A stretch of 64,000 nt of DNA from Plotosus lineatus (Eukaryota; Chordata; Actinopteri; Siluriformes; Plotosidae). The translations under genes and the position numbers were made by a program. A model generated the notes under the pieces. It ran no database searches. It worked only from the letters and a program-made list of their open reading frames with translations, and was not told the DNA's origin. Below, piece after piece: positions 1 through 10,805 of this stretch. The stretch is taken from NCBI GenBank assembly GCA_024760905.1, contig CM045729.1:75199050-75263049 (forward strand), written 5' to 3'. Each line of letters starts with the position of its first letter. Position 1 is the stretch's first letter.

Positions 1-1660
1 ATAAATGTTAACATATTATTAAATTATAGTGCCTGCAGAAAGCATTCATCTCCATGTTATTATTTCTCTTTTGCTTTTTTAATACTTATATTCAAATTAG
101 GATTTTTTTTTTTTTTTCCTGCGCATTTTGGAGTAACTCAAACAAAAAGTTAATATTTATACGCCCCGAGACTTTTTCAAAAGAACTTTCAAACTGCATA
201 ATTAAAAAAAAAAACATTAAATCGACCCCTTCCTTTAGTATCTTTTTTCCAAAGCTCACACTGAAACGGTTAAACAAGGTAAACCTGTGATCATTAAAGT
301 CCAGTTTTGTGTCCAGTTGTATTCTTACACAATAAATATTCTTTGTTTATAGGATGCTCTGACAACGAAATTGGCGGATCAAGATCAGTCCTGTTGTCGT
401 GAAGCACAAAAGCCCAGCCCATGAGACTTCAAGGTGCCCATGAGACTTTCAGCTCCGAAAACTTTAAACTGGTTTGCCAGTATTAAATATAGGATAGAAT
501 TGTAGGTGTGTATGTCATACCTGTCATACCTGTATGTGTAGTGGGGCACGGGTATGTATATTAATTTTAGTTAATTAGATCCGTCTTTGACAGATTGTTC
601 ATTTGCAGCTGACCAGAAAATACATTTTGTGTTCCTATACCATACCAGGGGACATGACAGATTTAATTAGTGCTAAAAGGGCAAGTGTCCAGGGAGGAGA
701 ATCCCTACCGCACAGCACTTGGAGGAGATAAATGAGGTACTCCATGGGGGTATCAGGATGTAGAGACATTTGCATATGATTTGAATGATTAATTTCACTT
801 TAGTCACACCAATACCCTTGTTTTCCTATCCTGCCTGTCAATGACGTATTGTGTGCACAGCGCTTTAGTGCTAATCTGTTTGGAGAGTAAAATCCCCGAT
901 AACATTAGGTGGCTAAATATAATGCATTAATAGAGATAAAGAGTCATTATCTTTTTTTTTTTGTGGTAATATACTGGTCATGACGAGTTCTGGAGACAGT
1001 CAAGTCAGATGCCTCACACTCCGATGTTAGCATGCTGCTCTACCAATCCCCAGTAGAGGAGAAACTCTGAGGGATAGCGGGAGGGTAAGACTCTCCCACA
1101 GGCCCATCAAAGATGAGCTGAGCACATTACATTCCTGTCTTTCTGTCTCACTCTCTTGCTTTCAGCTATATGACTGCCCGCTGATCTGCTCTGACACAAC
1201 TGACCTTTCTGGCTCCGGCTTCTTGCTCAGGCTGCTCTGAAAAGGCCAAGCCATGCAAGACAGTCTGTGCTACGTTCCCCTTCAGTGCCACCTCACAGCA
1301 GACACAGTCACTCAGGACACAACTATGAGCATTCAGGTAGAAAGGAAGCCTTGATCCATTTTTTTCCCCTCTGGGAACATTATGCAACACCGTGTCTTCA
1401 TGGAAACTGTGTACAATCAACAGAATGTACCGTCTCTGTATAATTCAAAGCAAAAAGTACAAAAGATAGGGGTAGAATGTCTAGAGATGTTCACTTATAG
1501 AAGAAAAGAATGAAAATTTCATTAAGTCGCCACTTATGTGGTTATACAAGATACAAGCTTTGGGTATTGTCAGAAGAGATTTATTTGGTTCTGACAGTCT
1601 TAGAAGAAGATGGAAACATTTCATGCAATACAAAAGGAAGCATAGTTAAAAGTGTGAAGA
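1..1660. other. No recognised gene; presumed hs6st3 intron 1
   Basis: AT-rich sequence with short poly-A and poly-T tracts. No open frame here resembles a known protein. It lies downstream (in minus-strand sense) of hs6st3 exon 1, and vertebrate HS6ST3 has a very long first intron, so it is probably intronic. That placement is inference. Confidence 0.45.
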
Positions 1661-1668
1661 TATATATC

Positions 1669-1899
<231 letters not shown>

Positions 1900-2386
1900 G
1901 AATTAATGTAGCAGTTGGCAAAGGAGAGTATGTCGCACTCTCCCAGAGGAAGGAGCTACTTGGCACTGCAGATATAAATTATATGCCTGTAGCTTTGCGG
2001 TTTTGGGCTCAGATCGATTTTTCATCTTCAAATAAGGAATTTCTCAGGCTGGACCGCACCTCGGCTTCAAGTCACGCTATCTCCAGCTTTTTCTCCAGTT
2101 TTTTTTTTCTTTATTTTTAAGTTTACAAATCTACACATAACAGGTTGTCTTTAGGACAATTACTGGCATTGATTTGTATCACCTCAGGTTCGTTTTCAGC
2201 TGAGTAAGTAATTACACAAGTGCTTGTTTGGTGGTAAATAACTTGGAGGCAAACAGTATAAAAAGATTGAGCTGGGAAAATATTTTAGTGGCATTAAAGT
2301 CTGTAGACAATAATGAATAATTTGATATTGGTGGGTGCCATTCGACAGAAAGCAGTGACAGTGCCAGATGTTTTTTCATAAACTTT

Positions 2387-2433
2387 TGACAGACAAACAG
2401 ACAGACAGTCTGTCTGTCTGTCTGTCTGTCTAT
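2387..2433. repeat. CAGA/TCTG tetranucleotide inverted repeat
   Basis: A CAGA-type array runs directly into a TCTG array. The core is a perfect palindrome around a single central base near 2409, with one AAAC interruption in the left arm. It is a short hairpin-forming microsatellite. Confidence 0.9.
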
Positions 2434-2439
2434 CATAAA

Positions 2440-4490
2440 CTAACTGATATGAACAGAAAGCTCAGGGCAATAATTCGAGTACAGATGATAGACTATTTCC
2501 AAATAAAATACTGTACTAGTATATGAAGTGAGGACAGAGGTTCATGAAACAGTGTGTACTACAGTAAGTCCTTCTGGACGAACTCTTACAAATTCTATAT
2601 AAAACTAAGCCAAACTTATTATACTTATTTTTGTATTAGAAATATGCCGAAAGATGCCATTTTGTAAAACCCCAACTGAAAGCTAGAGACTTTTAATCAT
2701 TCAAATAACCTTGAGGGAAACATTTTTATGAAGGTAATGCGAATATTCCACAAACACAGAGCTGTAGTGTATACATCCATGACCTCTGGCTATAAAGCAT
2801 GAAAATGGGAGAAAACGATGATGACAACTCCACGCCTGGACACAAGGAAATATTTATACAACTCAAGATTTCTTGAATTAATATGTGCCTCTGACCTCGT
2901 GGTTTTATGATTAATAATGATGTTTTCTCTTCATTATCAGCAATGAATGCATTTATCCATTATACAGTATATATATTACTTCTCCCTCAGGGTCACGGGG
3001 AAGCTAGTGCCAATTCCACCTGACTCTTGGATTCAACCATCCACATCAATGAACAATTTAGTGTAGCCAGTTTATCTAATATGTCTGTCTGTGGACTGTG
3101 AGAGGAAACTGAAGTACTTGACTGATTTGAACCAGAACCTTCTCAGTGTGAAATGACGGTGCTAATCAGCGGGTGAACCTGCCTCACCTGTCTAAGTGTT
3201 CAGATTAAAATCTAATTGCTTTTCAAATTGTTCAATATATTTCAAAGCAAAGAAATAAAAATTCCATCAGTCTTCCAACAATTTTCTTCTGGATTCATCT
3301 GAATAGTTATATGGAATTTCCTTCTTCATGTAGTTAGTTTGATGGTTTCCATTTAAACCTGTCAGCAGCCAATTATGTGCACTCACGCTGTAGAATTACA
3401 GCTAACTATACCCTGAATTTGTCTGTCAAACTGACAAACTGTGAATCATTAATATACAACCTGACGACTTAAGTATTAGTCTTAATCTGGTGTTCCCATT
3501 AAGACTGTAGATAATGTATTTTTGAACTTTTCTAAAACTGCTAAAAGGCTGAAAACCCCATGAAAACATTTTCACTGAAGAACATAAATAAACAAATGCC
3601 ACCGATAAAACATATACAAAAAGATCTCATTACAAGAAGGCTTTTAGACCAAAACAGAACAGATGGTTTTCCTTGTCATACTCATAAATGTGCAAATCTC
3701 CACATTCTACACGCATTAAACCCTCATTATGCACAGTAAACAAATAAAATATCCTTTTAATAGCACATGTATGCTGACTGGTACCGTCTAAATTATAGAT
3801 GGGAATACTCGAGTGTGTTTCATGTCTCAGCTTGGCTTCATGATGCCTCATTTAAAGTTCATTACCACATGTTCTCTCCATCATCCAAACAGGGAAAGGT
3901 AGCTTGTTGGTGTGGGAAATTTATTATGGAATGAACTGCACACATAAATTTTTTAAAAATCATTAAATATTCAGGGATTTATTTTCAGAGTCACAGTCTC
4001 TGAGTTTTGCATAATGACTGAAGGACAAAATACAGTATGGTAAAATACAGCATATCAATAGAAAGCAGTCTACATAAAAGTAAAGCTGGGGACTCTTGGG
4101 AATTAAATGAAACAGTACTGAATAATGCCACTGTAAATTAAAAAAATTCAAAAGAAAGTTTTAAAATGTTGTGTGCCCTCACGGCTTAAAAAAAACAAAC
4201 AGACAAACAAAAGAACAGAAAATCATTAAATTATTTTTTTTTTATTATTTTTTTTAAATTAAAGAAAAGACTGGATATCCAGTGATAATTATTCTCAAGC
4301 CTAACTAGAATAAATGTGTTAATAAAGATGAATAAATGATACTTGTCTGGTACATTTTCCCAAATTTAGTTCAGTGAAATAGTTTTCCTATCTGAGTTAG
4401 ATTGTGTTTTTACTCTGTGCAAGTCTGAGCAGTTTTTCATGAGCCTCTATTTTTTTGAGTTCAAGTTTTGTTATGGATGAATTCATTTTT
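2440..4490. other. No gene seen; one degenerate SINE C-like stretch
   Basis: Mostly unique-looking AT-rich intronic sequence. At about 2980-3175 there are antisense remains of the SINE C family: the stretch equivalent to GGGTCATGGGGAGGCTGG, then the tRNA-head remnant near 3150-3175. Nothing else is recognised. Confidence 0.4.
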
Positions 4491-4494
4491 GGGG

Positions 4495-4610
4495 TGGGTT
4501 GTTTATTTATTTATTTATTTGGTTTTTTGTTTGTTTGTTTGGTTGGTTGGTTGGTTGGTTGTATTTTTGTTTTTGTTTTTTGTTTGTTTGTTTGTTTTTG
4601 TTTGTTCAGG
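4495..4610. repeat. T-rich tetranucleotide tract (TTTA, TTTG, TTGG)
   Basis: Tandem TTTA, then TTTG, then TTGG units, then TTTG again. The plus-strand open frames through it are low-complexity Phe/Leu/Val/Gly strings and are not genes. Confidence 0.9.
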
Positions 4611-4850
4611 CGTCTTGCCATATCGACTGAATTACAGGCCAAAGCCATGGGCATTCACATCACTTACCCGGAGAGCAGTTAGGGATTAGGTACCATGCTC
4701 AGGGGTACTTCAGCCATGAAGGTGGAGGATGGGGAGTTACTGTTCATTTTCTACACCACTACACCTTTTTTCTACTGTTTTGGGAATCGAGGAAGAGATC
4801 TTTTGGTCTCAAACAATTTCTCTAGCCATTAGGCCACGACTGCCCATCAT
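4610..4850 (-). mobile_element. SINE E copy (tRNA-headed, antisense)
   Basis: Read on the minus strand it starts with a tRNA-like head (box A-like CCTAATGGCTAGAGA near 4825-4840) and ends with the stretch CTAACTGCTCTCCGGG near 4670. The same CTGCTCTCCGGG motif begins the fragment at 35673-35805, so these are parts of one SINE family. The likeness to a widespread teleost SINE is from memory. Confidence 0.55.
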
Positions 4851-5204
4851 CATGCATCATGTAATATATGACAGTCAATCAGCATCAACTCAGGCATAGA
4901 CACAGCACAACCACAGCACATCAAAGTCATGTTCAATGCCCATGGGCTCCACTCAAGAGCTCAGTGAAAAAAAAGCTTCTCAAGATATTTCTGATAAAAC
5001 CATTTTCGTAGAATGCTTTATTACATTTTTATTTTGTCCTGATAAAAGCTTGTTTGGTCCAGGTGTTTTTTATTATATATCATTCACACTTTAGTTACTG
5101 CTTTATCCTGGTCAAGGGCACAGTAAACCCAGAACCCATCTCAGGCACACTGGCTGTGACACAGGGACACACTCACACACACCTACACCCCTGGGGACAA
5201 TTTC

Positions 5205-5565
5205 ATAAATGCATTAATTTTCTAAGCCACTTAATCCTAATTAGAGTTACAGGAAGACCGCTGCCCATCTTGGCTGATTCTGAGCGAAGGCAGGGTACAC
5301 CCTGAACAACTCGCCAGGCCATTTCAGGGCCAATACACATACAACCATTCACATGTATGCCTAGGGGTGATCTGGGACAGCCAATATACCTATTGTACAT
5401 ATTTTTGGACAGTGAGAAGAAACAGAATTACTTGGAGGCAACCCACACAAGAGTATGAAGAGCATACAAACTCCACAAGGAAACGTCCTGAGTGTGGAAA
5501 TCGAACTCAGGACCTTCTTTTTTGTTAGGCGGACATGCTAACCACTACACAACAATTTAGCATCA
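5205..5565 (-). mobile_element. SINE C copy (DANA-like head, type-2 tail), antisense
   Basis: Read on the minus strand: a tRNA-like head with GTTAGCATGTCCGCC and a box B equivalent, then the body seen in other copies (GTTTGCATGTTCTCCC; TCCAAAAACATG equivalents), then the tail GGTGTACCCTGC...ACTCTAATTAGGATTAAG ending near 5215. It is substituted throughout, so old. Confidence 0.65.
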
Positions 5566-5786
5566 CTAAATATACATGTATATATTTTTAGACGGTAGGA
5601 GGAAACAGGAGAGCCAAGATGAAACCTGTGTGCACATGGAGGGGGGAGGTAATGCACAGAAAATCCACACAGACACCTGAAAAGTCAATCAAACCAAGGT
5701 GGTGTGAGTGACAACTCATACTTCTGTGCCTTTTATTTGAATAATGTATAAAAATGAATAAAGATGCATCAGTCTATAATTTCTGC

Positions 5787-6135
5787 GGGGCAGTGGTGGT
5801 CTAGTGGTTAGGGCACAGGATCGCTGATCCTAAGCTTGGCGGTTCGAGTCCCCACAAGGTTGTCACTGTCCCCCCCCAGTGCATATAACTAGGTTATCAA
5901 AGGCGGGCCATGTCTTTCACTGTCTATGGTGAGAGGTTCATGTAAAAGAACCATTGCTGACTTTCGTAAAGAGTAGGCTGCAAAGCCGTCAGCGTGTTTC
6001 TGTCCCTTGCTAAAAGGGTTGTGACAGGAAGGGCATCCGACGTAAAAACCTCTGCCAAATCAAACGTGCGAATCAGATGATTCGCCGTGGCGACTCCTGA
6101 GTAAAGGGAAGAAGCCGAAAGGAAGACAAACAGAC
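5787..6135 (+). mobile_element. SINE B copy 1, type-1 tail, perfect 16-bp TSD
   Basis: tRNA-derived SINE. Box A-like TCTAGTGGTTAGGGC and box B GGTTCGAGTCC lie in the first 70 bases. A body (AACTAGGTTATCAAAGG, then TGCAAAGCCGTCAGCGTG) follows. The tail has GTGGCGACTCCTGAGTAAAG and GCCGAAAG, resembling the 3' end of the RTE copies in this window. It is flanked by identical 16-bp duplications AGTCTATAATTTCTGC at 5771-5786 and 6136-6151. This indicates target-primed insertion and recent age. Confidence 0.9.
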
Positions 6136-6235
6136 AGTCTATAATTTCTGCCTCGCCTCTCGACAGTATATGAAGAATTCATAAAAATAGTAATAATTGA
6201 AAAGAGACACAAATTTTGAGATTCATGCCACCATA

Positions 6236-6785
6236 CATTATATAGTAAATGTAATAAAATTTGGCAGATATTCTTATCCAGAGAAACTTATAATTCTATA
6301 TTGTATATACAACTGAGCAATTAAGAGTTGAGGCAGTGGTGGTCTAGTGGTATAGGGCGCTGGATTGCTGATCCAAAGGTTGGGGGTTTGAGTCCCACTC
6401 TCCACAAGGTTGTCACTGTGCCCCCCCCACCCACCACCACCAGTGCAGCTAACTGGGTTATCAAAGGCCGGCCATGTCTTTCACTGTCTATGGTGAGAGG
6501 TTCATGTAAATGAACCATTTGCTGACTTTCGATAAGAGTAGCTGCAAAGCCGTCGGCGTGTTTCCGCCCTGCGATGGCCTGGCGAGTTATCCAGGGTGTA
6601 CTCTACCCTCGTCCAGAGTCGGCTGGGATGGGCACCAGCCTTCCCGTGACCCTAATTGGGGTTACACGGTTACAGAAAATGAACTGAACAATTGAGGGTT
6701 ACGGGCCCAACAGTGGTGATAGTGGGGGATTAAACTGCTGACCTTCAGATTAGCATCCCATTGCCTCATTCATTAAGCCGCCAAT
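6236..6785 (-). mobile_element. SINE D copy split by a SINE B insertion
   Basis: The left part (6236-6329) has TTTGGCAGATATTCTTATCCAG and the right part (6685-6785) has AATTGAGGGTTACGGGCCC ending near CATTAAGCCGCC. Together they match the order seen in the copy at 10640-10805. The 355-bp gap is an inserted SINE B. The minus-strand end carries a tRNA-like head remnant. Confidence 0.6.
6330..6684 (+). mobile_element. SINE B copy 2, type-2 tail, nested in SINE D
   Basis: Same head and body as the copy at 5787, but after GCAAAGCCGTCGGCGTG it switches to a different tail: CTGCGATGGCCTGGCGAG, then CCAGGGTGTACTC, then GTGACCCTAATTGGGGTTA. The flanks 6314-6329 and 6685-6700 are a 16-bp duplication with 13 matches (TGAGCAATTAAGAGTT against TGAACAATTGAGGGTT), so this copy is older than the one at 5787. 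Confidence 0.8.
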
Positions 6786-7345
6786 GGTATTGCATGAGGA
6801 AGTCTGGAGCGGCAGAGAAGTATGTTAGAGTGGTGCAGGACATGTATGAGAGATGTAAGACAGTGGTGAGGTGTGCTGTCGGTGTGACCGACGAATTCAA
6901 GGTGGAGGTGGGACTGCATCAAGGGTCAGCTCTGAGCCCCTTCTTGTTTGCTGTGGTGATGGACAGGCTGACAGACGAGGTGAGACAAGAATCTCCATGG
7001 ACTATGATGTTTGCAGATGACATTGTGATCTGTAGTGAGAGCAGAGAACAAGTGCAGGAAAATCTAGAGAGGTGGAGGTATGCCCTGGAAAGGAGAGGAA
7101 TGAAGGTTAGCCTTCATAGAAGATTGAGATGGTTTGGACATGTACACAGGAGGGATAGTGAGTATATTGGCAGTAGGATGCTGAGGTTGGAACTACCAGG
7201 CAGAAGGCCTCGAGGATGACATGAAGGTCGTTGGAGTCAGAAAAGAAGATGCGGAGGACAGGGTGAGGTGGAGGCGGATGATTTGCTGTGGCGACCCCTG
7301 AAGGGAGCAGCCGAAAGTAAAAGAAGAAGAAGAAGAAGAAGAAGG
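6785..7345 (+). pseudogene. RTE-clade LINE 3' fragment with internal deletion
   Basis: The translation at 6785-7110 matches the reverse-transcriptase palm of fish RTE-type non-LTR retrotransposons: VGLHQGSALSPFLFAVVMD, then FADDIVICSE (the catalytic box, here FADD), then ERRGMKVS. The frame then jumps to the C-terminal HRRLRWFGHVHRRD motif, so the intervening region is deleted. The 3' end (7270-7320) has CTGTGGCGACCCCTGAAGGG and GCCGAAAG, followed by an AAG repeat tail (7318-7343). The fragment is 5' truncated and non-functional. Confidence 0.85.
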
Positions 7346-7623
7346 TCATGAACGGGAAGGTAAACATAAAAGTACTGGATAATTTTGCCTTACTGTCAGA
7401 GCTCGTTTCCCTTCTGAAATTAACCATTACCTACAGAGAGAATAGGGACTGGAGTAAATCACTGTGAAGAGGTACAAAATAATACTGAGGTCTATTTATA
7501 TCATCCACTGTCAGTCCTGAACTGGATCTGGTATGAGTCATCCCTGGAGTCCCTCAACTTTTCTCAGCATAACTATACAGTAATGCCATCTCAGAGTTGC
7601 TTTGGATCAGAATTGTTGAGGTC

Positions 7624-7629
<6 letters not shown>

Positions 7630-7693
<64 letters not shown>
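7630..7693. repeat. TG then GA microsatellite
   Basis: About 17 TG units run straight into about 15 GA units. Open frames across it are repeat artefacts. A CA/CG-rich tract follows at 7855-7900, next to the hs6st3 exon. Confidence 0.95.
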
Positions 7694-7695
<2 letters not shown>

Positions 7696-7799
7696 TTCAT
7701 TTCATTCCCACTAATCCCATTCAGCAAGGCACAGACCCTAAAACCCAGAATGTTTGTATTGTAGGAGGAGTGGATTTTGCCCATTTTGTTAATGATGAA

Positions 7800-8500
7800 T
7801 TGGGATCATTGTGTCACTCAGAAGCACGTGCGCACACTGACAGACGCGCGCTCGTGTTTGCACACACCCACACCCGCACACGCACACGCACCCGCACACG
7901 CGTATCCGCCAGGCTTACTTTTTCCGTTTTGGAGCTCGCTTCTTGTCCATCACGGCCGGCACGCAGTTGGTGAGCTCGGTCCAGTCTGCGTGCAGGCCGC
8001 AGCTCCAGCCGGTGGAGAAGCGCGAGAAGAGCCACGACTCGTCACGACCCGGACGCCGACAGGCGCACTTTTTCTGGCCCGCCTGGCAGTCGCACGGCCG
8101 CTCCAAGCGCATGTTGCGCACCAAGTGGCGCCCGAACGTGGTGCCGCCGGTCTTCTGGATGTGCAGGAACACGATCACGTCGTCGCCCTTCATGTCGAAG
8201 CGCACGCGGCGCGTCAGCTCGCGCTCGCTGAAGTTGAACTTCGACGCCGCGTCTCGCGCCAGCTCGCGCTCCACGTGCGGCTCCTCGGGCATCACAGCCG
8301 CGTGTCGCCTCCTCGGGTCGCCACCGTTCCTCAAATGGCACGACTGGCTTCCCGGTGGACAGATGTACTGATATCCTATCATTACGAACAGGACAGCCAA
8401 GACCGGGATGAACACCAGCTTGTTGGGTTTATCGTGCATGATAACGGAAGCGGGCTGGTCTCAGGACGAACATGAACCATCATCCATCTCACCACATCTT
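7800..8500 (-). promoter_or_regulatory. CpG-rich segment over hs6st3 exon 1
   Basis: CpG dinucleotides and GC content rise sharply here compared with the AT-rich flanks, typical of a CpG island around a first exon. No TATA box or exact transcription start can be assigned from the sequence alone. Confidence 0.6.
7919..8439 (-). CDS. hs6st3: Heparan-sulfate 6-O-sulfotransferase 3-like, exon 1
   Basis: HS6ST enzymes transfer sulfate from PAPS to the 6-O position of glucosamine in heparan sulfate, in the Golgi lumen. The exon encodes 173 residues plus two bases. A short cytoplasmic N-terminus is followed by a membrane anchor (about residues 8-26), a short basic stem, and the start of the sulfotransferase domain. 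The PAPS-binding loop HIQKTGGTTFGRH is at residues 93-105. FSTGWSCGLHADWTELTNC is near residues 141-159; its CGLHADW histidine (residue 150) corresponds to the proposed catalytic base. The splice donor GTAAGC is the complement of 7918-7913. Exon 2 is outside the window. The start NKLVFIPVLAVLFV and the end NCVPAVMDKK look most like HS6ST3; HS6ST1 and HS6ST2 match less well. The stem is much shorter than the long acidic stem I recall for human HS6ST3. Confidence 0.88.
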
Positions 8501-8929
8501 TTCCCCTGAAGACATCATTCCCTTATAATAATGAAGACAAATACCCCACGTTACATGTTGACACTGTCAGGTCCATCTTCTGTATCCATCTACAGCTCGA
8601 GCTCAGCACCAAAGTTTGAAAACTGAGCCGTTCAAAAATCTGTCCATCTCCGGGTAATTCTTCTGAAGGGCTTCTGGAACCGTCGGGCCGCTCAATAAAG
8701 TGTGGGAGAGCTCGATCTGATTGCTCCCTGTGGTTAAAAAAAAAAAAAAAACACTGCTGCAGTTTCTCAAATCACCTCCTTCCACCGCTACTCGTTCATC
8801 CCTGGGCGCATCATCTGCGTCCTGAGCTCATTCGGCGTCTCCTCCAGCCGAGAGCCCAACACTGCCTCGTCCAAGTAACCGAGGTTGCCAGATTGGGATG
8901 TTTTACTCAGGAAGGTCTTCCATCCTGAT

Positions 8930-9247
8930 TTTTCAGTTCACTTCATTTTCTGTCGCAGCTTAATCCTAAGTAGGGTCGTGGGGAGGCTGGTGCCCATCCC
9001 AGCCGACTCCGTGTCAGGGCGGTGGAGTACACCCGGGACGACTCGCCAGGTCATCGCAGGGTAGAAACAGCTACGTACTCTTGTCTAAAATCAGAAATGG
9101 TTCTTTTACTGCCTCACACTATAGACAGTGAGAGACGTGGCCCTCCTTTGAGAATCCAGTTCGCTGCACTGGAGGGACAGTGACAACCTTGCGGAGAGTG
9201 GGACTCGAACCCCCAACCTTAGGATCAGCGATCCAGCGCCCTAATCC
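8930..9247 (-). mobile_element. SINE B copy, type-2 tail, antisense
   Basis: Minus-strand reading gives the tRNA-like head (GCTGATCC, then GGTTCGAGTCC equivalents near 9205-9240), the SINE B body, and the type-2 tail ending near 8945 (CTTCATTTTCTGTCGCAGC on the plus strand). It lies upstream of hs6st3. Confidence 0.75.
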
Positions 9248-9277
9248 TAGTTTTCATTAATCTGTTTATTTACTTAT

Positions 9278-9590
9278 TGGGGCCTGTGGCATAGTGGTTA
9301 GGATGCTGTGCTCATGACCAGGAGGTTGTGTGTTCAAATCCCAGTTTGACACCCCCCCCCCACACACACACACACTGCGCTAAGTCCCCTGCCTCTGTTC
9401 ACCCAGCAGTATAAATAGGTACCAGTAAAAATATACCGGGAAGGTAACCTGCGATGGACTAGCATCCCATCCAGGAGGAGTTGAGCTTCGGGTCGCTTCA
9501 TGCTGCAGAAACCGGGGATAAGCACCAGCTTGATGAGCCACCAGGTTCAGATGTAAAAAAGCTCACCAGAATTCACCTCTTATTAGTGTC
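9278..9590 (+). mobile_element. SINE A copy, near full length
   Basis: tRNA-derived head with box A-like CATAGTGGTTAGGATGC and box B GTTCAAATCCC, then a poly-C/CA tract, TATAAATAGGTACCAGTAAA, and the family tail: CTGCGATGGACTAGCATCCC, CAGAAACCGGGGATAAGCAC and GATGAGCCACCAGGTTCAG. Other copies or parts are at 11694, 12976, 20262, 23460 and 54580. Confidence 0.78.
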
Positions 9591-9714
9591 CGTGTAACAT
9601 ACAACATACAAATGACTATGAGGTGGAAATTCTTAACCCATTTTACCTACATTTTTGTTTAAGCGCATTCTAATTAGTAACTTAAATTAATACGTCTACC
9701 TGCACTTGCGTATG

Positions 9715-9945
9715 TTTCCTCCGGGTGCGCTGGTTTCTTCCCACAGTCCAAAAACATGCACAGTAGGTTCATTGGCTGTTCCAAATCACTCCTGGGTGTG
9801 AATGGTTGTGTGAGTGTTGGCCCTGCAATGGCCTGGTGAACTATCCAGGGTGTACCCTGCCCTCACCCAGAGTACACTGAGATGGGTACCAGCTTCCCCT
9901 TGACCCTGAATAAGATTAAGCGGTTCACAAAATGAATAAAAGTTA
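9715..9945 (+). mobile_element. SINE C body plus type-2 tail, 5' truncated
   Basis: Carries the body motif TTTCCTCCGGGTGCGCTGG and CAGTCCAAAAACATGCACAG, then the type-2 tail (GGCCCTGCAATGGCCTGG, CCAGGGTGTACCCTG, ending TTAAGCGGTTCAC). No tRNA head is left. Confidence 0.65.
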
Positions 9946-10285
9946 TTAATTATTCATTCATTCTTTCATTTTCAGAACAGCTTAAATCATAATCTCAGCC
10001 AACCAAAATCAACGGGCAAAAGCGGGTTACACCCTGAACAGCTCACCAGACGATCTCAAGGCCAAAGCACACACTTTTATTTACACTCACGTCCACACCT
10101 ACGTGCAATTTGGAATGGCCAATTTACCATGTTTTTGGACCACGGAAGGAAACTGGGTCACCTGGAGGCTCTTACGCAAATACCAGGACGACATGGGAAC
10201 TCCACTCAGAAACACCCAAGCCCGGGACAGAGCCAGGAATCATCTTGCTGTTGGGCCGACATACTAACCACGACACCATGGTGTT
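9946..10285 (-). mobile_element. SINE C copy, antisense, tail-to-tail with its neighbour
   Basis: The tail lies at 9955-10060 and the head at the right end (10245-10285), so it points away from the plus-strand copy just before it. The two tails meet at 9945-9970, making an imperfect inverted repeat. Confidence 0.6.
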
Positions 10286-10639
10286 GCTCAATAATATGTT
10301 AATCTCTGTTATTTATGGAGCATGAGGTCATGAGTGTCGATCACTCACCTGCATGAGCTCACCAACGATTATGATTTGCTATTGGCTGGCAGCCTTCTCG
10401 CTAGCCTTCACCACTCAATTTACCATCATGCACCAACTCATGTGAATTTTTCCGGACACATACATGAACACAATATGGCAGCAATTTTCATTAAAACTTT
10501 TGTTGAGTTTAACTCACCCTGGTGAGCTGCTTTCGATTTTCAGTTCCTTTAATAAAAGTCGACCTGATGCCCTTTTGCCAAAAGTCAGCTGGGATTGGGT
10601 CCAGCTTTCTCCATGAACCTCCTGGAGGAGTGGTACAAT

Positions 10640-10805
10640 GACTCGATGTGTTTACATTTACAGCATTTGGCAGACACCCTTATCAATAGCAACTTACCTT
10701 TTTGTCACATTTATACACATGAGCACATCAGGATTCATGAACTTGCTCAAGGGATCAACACTGGCCGATTCTCCTATCATTAAACCAGAGTGTTAACCAC
10801 TAAGC
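10640..10805 (-). mobile_element. SINE D copy
   Basis: Contains the family string TTTACAGCATTTGGCAGAC and later ACTTGCTCAAGGGATCAAC, ending near GTTAACCACTAAGCCATGA, whose reverse complement looks like a tRNA A-box region. It is a widespread fish SINE type, judged from memory of similar repeats. Confidence 0.6.

Noticed and set aside
5787..5870. tRNA genes suggested by A and B boxes at SINE heads (also 6330, 27148, 28135, 48000, 54580)
   Set aside because: The acceptor stems do not pair and each is joined to a SINE body or a flank; they are SINE promoters, not tRNA genes.
7777..8475. 232- and 142-residue plus-strand open frames opposite hs6st3
   Set aside because: Antisense shadows of the GC-rich hs6st3 exon with no motif of their own.
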